This document shows positions 58,372 to 64,000 of a stretch of DNA of 64,000 nucleotides, piece by piece. This DNA comes from Sparassis latifolia (taxonomy: Eukaryota; Basidiomycota; Agaricomycetes; Polyporales; Sparassidaceae). The position numbers were made by a program, and so were the translations under genes. Position 1 is the first letter of the stretch. Each line of letters begins with the position of its first letter. The DNA lies in assembly GCA_018466975.1 (NCBI GenBank), contig CM031561.1:3224001-3288000 (forward strand), in the 5' to 3' direction. The notes below the pieces were generated by a model that was not told the origin of the DNA, searched no databases, and worked only from the letters and a program-made list of their open reading frames with translations.

Positions 58372-59775
58372 TTAGACAGCAGTCGACGATGCGATACTAG
58401 CAGCGCCGGTAGTGTTCTTCGACAACAGCATTGTATCCGAGAGCCGAGCTTCATCCTCCATATCATGGTCCACCGCCGATAGCGTCGGGTAAGTAAATTT
58501 GTGCGGGTACTGCGAGGGCAACTGGGAGGACGATTGCGCGTGCATCGCATAGCCCATGCCTACGCGGATGTTTATGAACATGAAGGCAATCCCGGAGACG
58601 GGTGGCCATGTGTCCTCAATGAAAAACCCGAGGTTCGCGTCCGTCTCGTAGGTGACCATGAACAAAATGGTCCATCCTCTGTAGGGTCAAACGACCAGCA
58701 GAGTTAAAACTTATGCCAGGAGTTGAAGAGACTAGTAACATACACGTGAAGCGCAGCACTCTCTATGAAGACTGCAAGGATCCACTTTCGAGGGATGTCA
58801 ACTGAAAGCAAGGTAGACACATAGACACATTCGGACTTACATACAGACCACGACTCTGTGGCCGCTCTATGAAAGGCAGAGCTCGACTGTGAATGCGCCA
58901 TAGTCGCCAGGCTATGAACACTGCGTTATCCAGCACATCAGCAAGAAACTTATCGTCCGTGGTAGGGCAACTTCTTACCACAACAAAAAAGGTTCGTACT
59001 GGGTAAGGGATGAGTTACAATTTCACATACCGACTGCGGAGGGATCGACACACACCACATAGTAAGGACCCAGTCACTTTCAACCCAGGCATCAACTTCA
59101 TCTGTATCGAAGATACTCCGACCCAACTGGAACCGCGCTAGCTTATAAACAACAGCCACAGAACATACTACACATCAAGTTGAGAAATGACGAGTCATCT
59201 CAAGTGGAAGTGCCTTACCAACGCTGCCAAGAAACGCGGATACAGGGAAGATAATGACATGTATGTTCCGATTCCAGATTACCCAAAGACGATAAATCTG
59301 CCATAATGGGAGAGACGTGTGAGCACCGTTACCTTGCGTTAGAGAGTAAGACATACAATTATTGCGTCGCTTATAACCAACGCCGAGAGCCATATGGCGG
59401 TTTTGACTATTTCGGACGCGTTCATTATATTATAGTACTCAGTCGGCATTGTTCCATTCTTGTGGTGTACGAAGGCCATAAATGCTCGATAAACGATGAT
59501 TATCCAGTTCTATCCGGTAAAAATAAGTCCAGTCCCATCTAATGCTCAACAAATGTACTGACCGCAGTCACGGTGATAAAGAAGCCAACCCCACCAATAA
59601 ACAGTGGATCCTTGCATGCGGACCTGTTCACAATAGAACCGGCAGCACTGAGCTCGCTGTGACGCCGAGCCATAAAATACATGGACGCGCAAAAGAGGAT
59701 GAAGAAAATCCCATAGAGATAGCTGGAGAAGAACACGGATGCGAGGTTGGCAGAGACAAGGGAGACGTGACCCAT
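58372..59775 (-). CDS. Predicted multipass (about 7-TM) membrane protein, basidiomycete family
   Basis: Hydrophobic segments recur across the exons: ASVFFSSYLYGIFFILFCAS, FIGGVGFFITVTA, IVKTAIWLSALVISDAI, NIHVIIFPVSAFLGSVG, ESAALHVYVTSLFN, and the final SGIAFMFINIRVGMGYA. Between them are loop blocks typical of a large mushroom family: YRLWVIWNRN, ARFQLGRSIFDTDEVDAW, LIAWRLWRIHSRALPF, and VTYETDANLGFF. The start chosen is ATG 59775 (MGHVSLVSANL). The C-terminal tail is Ser/Thr-rich and ends STAV at 58372. About six introns and about 340 residues. It is likely in the plasma membrane or endomembranes. Ligand and role are unknown; it could be receptor-like. No Pfam name can be given safely. Confidence 0.75.
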
Positions 59776-60604
59776 GAAGAAAGCTGAAAATGGAAGAGGA
59801 TAGGCTTAGCAGGATAGTTCGGCTCGTTGCAGGGGGCTGCTTAAGTTGGTACTTGGTCGCTCCTTGCATGGATAATCTGATCACACTGTGGGCCTCTTCT
59901 CTAGATGTTTCCATTAATGATCGTTCCTAGAGCGCTGAACCTGCTACGAAACTGACCTTATCAGTGAGCGAGCGCCCGCTCACTGTGACGGGCGTGGAAA
60001 GATCCACGCACGCGCAAGCATTGCCCGGGTATAGTTGAACATCGTCGCAGCTGACCCAAAAGTTTGTGAAGAGCCACGAAATTTCAAAAGAATATGGGAC
60101 GACAAAGTGTTTGTGGATACGACATTAGCCCGTCACTGTCTTACATAGACTAAGCCTAGAGGTTGAATGTATTTCGAGCAAATTCCGAGTCAGAATACAG
60201 TACTTAAGTTGTGCACGGAGTATCCTTCTCGGCATTTCCCGAGTTGCTTCGGAATGCGGATCGCTTTTCGGCGCTTTGCCAGTCTGCCACTGGCAGCCGT
60301 GGTCACGGTGGACTATGCGGATACACCAACTCATCTCTCCCCAGATCTTGATGAGTCGCCTTTTTACTGGATCCCGGTGCTGAAGATGCGCACATTCTGA
60401 TACTCGAGGGTGGATAATTCGCAGAATGCACTGTCTAGCTGCAATTGCAAGGACGGTTCGCGAAGTTAAGGAATGGCAGGGATATATAATTGTTGCAGTT
60501 TAAGATCGAAGCAGAAATTGGTGCTCACTGCGGAAGAACCTGACTCTGTCCGCTCACCCTGGAGACTTGGTTGCTCTCTAATATCTCCAGGCTGCGTCTG
60601 CGTC
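59776..60604. other. Intergenic region before the minisatellite
   Basis: About 830 bp with no supported gene. The plus-strand frame that opens at 60473 runs into the minisatellite and is an artefact of the repeat. Confidence 0.4.
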
Positions 60605-61060
60605 TACTCTTACCATCCCTCCATACTCTTACCATCCCTCCATACTCTTACCATCCCTCCATACTCTTACCATCCCTCCATACTCTTACCATCCCTCCAT
60701 ACTCTTACCATCCCTCCATACTCTTACCATCCCTCCATACTCTTACCATCCCTCCATACTCTTACCATCCCTCCATACTCTTACCATCCCTCCATACTCT
60801 TACCATCCCTCCATACTCTTACCATCCCTCCATACTCTTACCATCCCTCCATACTCTTACCATCCCTCCATACTCTTACCATCCCTCCATACTCTTACCA
60901 TCCCTCCATACTCTTACCATCCCTCCATACTCTTACCATCCCTCCATACTCTTACCATCCCTCCATACTCTTACCATCCCTCCATACTCTTACCATCCCT
61001 CCATACTCTTACCATCCCTCCATACTCTTACCATCCCTCCATACTCTTACCATCCCTTCA
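60605..61060. repeat. Minisatellite, 24 x 19 bp
   Basis: The unit TACTCTTACCATCCCTCCA repeats head to tail 24 times (456 bp). I saw no change until the last unit, which has one C-to-T substitution, followed by a degenerate partial unit (TATTCTGACCA). The plus strand is pyrimidine-rich. Because 19 is not a multiple of three and no frame of the unit contains a stop, all plus-strand frames are open through the array and would encode a 19-residue repeat. Confidence 0.97.
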
Positions 61061-61431
61061 TATTCTGACCACAGTCACTAGCTGTGCTAAGATTATGTGT
61101 TGCACTATCTTTACAAGCGATACTCATTCACTGAGCCTAATTGACATCCGAGAGGCATTTGTGGTGGACGTTCGTGACGTTTCGACCCAATTTCCACCAA
61201 TTGCCAACCAAATGCTCAAGGTGAGCACAGGTGTGTGTTTCTGGGTGTTTCAATGTGTCACAAAAGACAGAATTACGTGAAGTCTAGCTTTTTAACTCTA
61301 GCTTGGACGTAAATCATGATCAGCTCTCGTAAGCTCCAGTTGACTCGTCACGGTTACACGGTTGTCGTTTTTTCGATGTGGTGGATGTCGCAGTGCTTGG
61401 ACTCTCGTTCAATCGGTTGACGGTGAGCACT
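61061..61431. other. Spacer right of the minisatellite
   Basis: About 370 bp with no supported gene. Confidence 0.4.
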
Positions 61432-62009
61432 TTAATCATGCATCCCTATGTTCATCGTCATCTCGGCTAAGTTGGACATTTGTTTATCGAATTCTTCACA
61501 TTGTGTGTGACCGCGCAATAAAATTTGATAGCACGAATGGAGGTTTTGAATGCGTTCGAGAATTTTGAACTCACTCTCGCGAGGAATACTCTGGGGAGGC
61601 AACATCAAAATATAGCGGAACACCTTCGGAAGCTTTGACATCTGCGAGAGCATGAGCGGTCATCGGCATCGACAAGTTATGTATTGCTCCAGTACATGAC
61701 ACGGCCTAGAGTACGCACCTCCAAATATTCCACTTTCATGCCGTCGCAATTCTCCATCTCGGTAAGAAGCTGAGCTGCGCGAGGGACGTCCTGTACACTC
61801 TCGCTTCAGGACAACGAAAAATACCACAACTCAAGCATCCTTGCCTCGGGCTTGACGGGGTTTTTGGAGAGAAGTATCTTTTGTATGTCATGCCGCCAGT
61901 TCCTAGCTTGAACAGGGTCAACACCTACGGGGCATACAGTTAAGGATTAGTCTTGGTTCCTAAATGGCAATGATATCCTACGTGGAGATTGAGTTTCGCT
62001 TGATGTCAT
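61432..62009 (-). CDS. Small TFIIS N-terminal / LEDGF (TND)-like protein
   Basis: Joining exons gives MTSSETQSPR (ATG 62009), then VDPVQARNWRHDIQKILLS, NPVKPE, SVQDVPRAAQLLTEMENCD, MKVEYLEMSKLPKVFRYI and IPRESEFKILERIQNL, with a stop at 61432. The pattern of a Trp/His first helix, an acidic loop, a YL-x-SK-x-x-KVxR-x-I helix and an IPRE-EF helix resembles the helical bundle of TFIIS N-terminal, Iws1 and LEDGF-type domains, which bind unstructured motifs of transcription elongation factors. This is by memory of the fold, not a search. The intron 61800-61844 needs a GC donor and a weak acceptor. The tail after RIQNL (HSCYQILLRG and on) looks unlike the family. It may be a truncated relic; about 130 residues. 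Confidence 0.5.
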
Positions 62010-62834
62010 GATTGTAACAGATGAGATAATGTAATAGGTAGGTAGGTAGGTAGGTAGGTAACCGGCATTGGTCCCATTCAGGAACGCCGGGTTGTTGTAG
62101 TTAGACTACAGCGGTCCACTCGTGCACAGCAGATTACCGTAACCTAAGGTACAACACATCCAGGACACACTCCGCTCCGATCAATGCATACTACTCTACG
62201 CTACACGTTACGCCAGTGATGGGTAAGACCTCCAAGGAAAACCCGGTGGGAAAAACCCTGGTAGGCATCAGAAGTGGCTGCGCACTTGACTGATAAGACT
62301 CACCACGAGCCGACGTGAGGTGGAGAAGCGCATAGTATTACAGTAGTTCTGCGAACGAACAGAAGAACAGAAGGAGAACGGCGGCCGCTAAGGGGCGTAT
62401 GCGACCCGGCGGCCATGATCATCATGATGAGCGCTCTCTGTCACGCTGTGTGACAATGTGTATCCAGCTTAGGTCATGCTTCCCTTGAAACTGTGACACA
62501 ATGAGAGCGTGACACCATAGAGCTGTGACTGCCGAATATGGGCCACATCGCTCTTTTGTTCCCGATTTATATCATGCTTTTGTTCCTTGTGAGTGCAACC
62601 GAAAGAACAATGAGGAGGCTGGGTAAAATAGACGAGATGTGAGCCATTCTTCAAAGAGATACTAAAGCTTCTGCTGGACAGAGTGATACACACCGCTCCC
62701 ATTTGAGCTTGCTGGATAAAGTTGCACTGAACTTACGACATTACGATGAACTCCAGTGAGTGCTTGCCGTTCTCTACTTGCCTAGATACTCATTTTAGTC
62801 GACAGTACTCTCAACCAGTCGTATTTTTCCTGGC
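62010..62834. other. Intergenic region, divergent
   Basis: About 825 bp between the TND-like start and the Ser/Pro-rich gene. It includes the TAGG microsatellite at 62035-62060. Otherwise nothing recognised. Confidence 0.4.
62035..62060. repeat. TAGG tetranucleotide microsatellite
   Basis: Six and a half perfect TAGG units (26 bp). It lies just upstream of the TND-like start codon, in that gene's likely 5' UTR or promoter. Confidence 0.95.
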
Positions 62835-64000
62835 ATGAAGCGTCGCCATCGCCCCAAGAGCAAACCAGAGATTTCTTCGCCCAGAGCTAAACCCCTTGAC
62901 ATTCTCCCCGAACTCTCAGAGGAGGACGAGGGCCGCCAATCGTTCTCTTCGGTATCATCATTCGATTCTACGCTACCGAAGTACTATGCTAGCCGTAGCG
63001 TGGGTGGAAGCGCTACCCTTGGAAACCGCCTTAGCGTGGCGGAGCGCAAGCGCGATTCACGCCGAGTCGTACTCACGGGAGCAGAGGGTCTTTCCTTCGA
63101 AGACTTCTTTCCGAGCTCCAGCGCTCCCCAGCGACCTCCACCAGCACCAGCACCTCTGTTGTTACCAGACAATGTTTCCTCCCGCGAGTCCCCGCTGGAC
63201 GACATCAACCTCAGATTCTCCGGCCTCGGCATCTCCCTCGATTTTCCATCACCACCACCCGACAGGTCGAGCTCTAGCATTCACCCTCTCGTGCCGAATC
63301 GTCCAACTCACTCACCCACTCCATCCATGTCAAGCATTCACACATACAACACCTCCTCTAGCAGCTCTAGCTCTCGGTCTAGGGCAATCGAGCTCACCCC
63401 ACCTACGTCGGAGGATGAGTGTCTTTCGAGCCTCAAACGAGCGCCGGCCCTTAAGTCCCGTCGCGCGTCAGTTTTGTTCATGAAGTCGGTGCCAGACCTC
63501 AACCATGCCAGTGTTAGCGCCTCTGCAGCTGAAGAAGACGTGGACGAAGATGCTAAGTGGTTCGCGCACGACATTAGCGACGTTGTCGCGTTTTCGTCCC
63601 GAGATTTGCCATCCTTTTCCGCATCCTTGGCCGCCAGTTCTTCGCGTGCAGATCCATCGGCTCGCCCGGACTCACTTGTATTACCGACTCGCACTGGCCG
63701 TAGCAGACACAGTAAGCCGCTCCCGAATCTGCCCCGCCGGCCGAGTCTCCAACTGGATCCGACGTTCCCTCACCGGCGGAAATCCTTCCTGATCCCCGAT
63801 CGCCCTCCGCCGCCTCCGCCGATCGTGGTATCACCCTCGTCTATGGAGGAGGAGACGGAGGAGCTGCTGGCACAGCTGGCTAGCGCTGCTCTAAACAGCG
63901 GATTTGTGGGAACTGGTCTCGTCTCTCGTGGCGACGGCTACTTGACACCAGTCTCGATGCCTCCGACGCCTAGCAGCACCTACATTGTCTCGACACCGCA
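62835..64000 (+). CDS. Ser/Pro-rich uncharacterised protein, 3' partial
   Basis: A single frame is open from ATG 62835 (MKRRHRPKSKPEISSPRAKP) to the window edge, about 388 codons, without a stop or an obvious intron. Early features are a basic N-terminus, an acidic patch (LSEEDEG), LSFEDFFPSSSAP and DINLRFSGLGISLDFP. Later there are Ser runs, LTPPTSEDECLSSL, SRRASVLFMKSVPDLN, EDAKWFAHDISDVVAFSSRDL, KPLPNLPRRPSLQLDP and a Pro run before EEETEELLAQLASAAL. The coding strand has normal GC and codon use for this genome. It appears largely disordered with several short conserved-looking blocks, possibly a regulatory or phosphorylated protein. Function unknown. Confidence 0.72.
   Translation, partial: MKRRHRPKSKPEISSPRAKPLDILPELSEEDEGRQSFSSVSSFDSTLPKYYASRSVGGSATLGNRLSVAERKRDSRRVVLTGAEGLSFEDFFPSSSAPQRPPPAPAPLLLPDNVSSRESPLDDINLRFSGLGISLDFPSPPPDRSSSSIHPLVPNRPTHSPTPSMSSIHTYNTSSSSSSSRSRAIELTPPTSEDECLSSLKRAPALKSRRASVLFMKSVPDLNHASVSASAAEEDVDEDAKWFAHDISDVVAFSSRDLPSFSASLAASSSRADPSARPDSLVLPTRTGRSRHSKPLPNLPRRPSLQLDPTFPHRRKSFLIPDRPPPPPPIVVSPSSMEEETEELLAQLASAALNSGFVGTGLVSRGDGYLTPVSMPPTPSSTYIVSTP

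Noticed and set aside
60605..61060. Possible CRISPR array
   Set aside because: Units are contiguous 19-mers with no spacers, and the genome is eukaryotic.
60473..61081. 202-codon open frame encoding a perfect 19-residue repeat
   Set aside because: It exists only because the 19-bp minisatellite has no stop in any plus frame; there is no conserved flank or family. Described as a repeat instead.

Overview
The window is nuclear DNA of a filamentous basidiomycete, most likely an Agaricomycete (possibly Polyporales; the order is a guess). The evidence is dense gene packing, many introns of about 50-60 nt per gene, and orthologues of fungal housekeeping genes lying next to families that I associate with mushrooms: F-box/LRR-type proteins, BTB proteins, small multipass membrane proteins and omega-like GSTs. 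I found no rRNA, tRNA, CRISPR array or intact transposon.

Layout. 0-4.4 kb: a partial LRR/F-box-like gene (+) and an uncharacterised gene (-). 4.4-19.6 kb: EXO70 (exocyst), a CXC-SET (EZH2-like) histone methyltransferase gene, ATG18 (autophagy PROPPIN), a Ser-rich basidiomycete protein, the NF-YB/HAP3 histone-fold subunit, and a second, diverged CXC-SET gene. 19.6-33 kb: DUG1 (Cys-Gly dipeptidase), BRR2 (U5 snRNP helicase), a Mug/TDG-type DNA glycosylase, and a ZCCHC9-like zinc-knuckle protein. 33-52 kb: SEC31 (COPII coat), GPN2 (GTPase for RNA polymerase assembly), a RecQ helicase, an uncharacterised disordered protein, and CFT1/CPSF160 (pre-mRNA 3' end cleavage). 52-64 kb is more accessory: a G/T-biased non-coding stretch with a degenerate repeat, a scrambled GST pseudogene next to an intact GST, a BTB protein, a multipass membrane protein, a perfect 24-copy 19-bp minisatellite, a small TFIIS-N/LEDGF-like gene, and the start of a Ser/Pro-rich protein that runs off the window.

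The genes do not form one pathway. Several act in RNA processing (BRR2, CFT1, ZCCHC9-like) or in chromatin and DNA (two EZH2-like genes, NF-YB, TDG, RecQ, TND-like), but each looks independently transcribed with its own promoter.

The most unusual points are: (1) two complete CXC-SET genes on the same strand 6.6 kb apart, sharing an N-terminal module I cannot name; (2) the first of them is a compositional mosaic, with GC-normal 5' exons and strikingly AT-rich 3' exons, the AT-rich tract starting in the 3' end of EXO70; (3) repeated use of GC-AG introns (ATG18, TDG, probably the ZCCHC9-like and TND-like genes); (4) the 24 x 19 bp minisatellite; and (5) the short-duplication scrambling of the GST pseudogene. 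Exon boundaries were deduced by eye from splice signals and family similarity, so small errors are likely.
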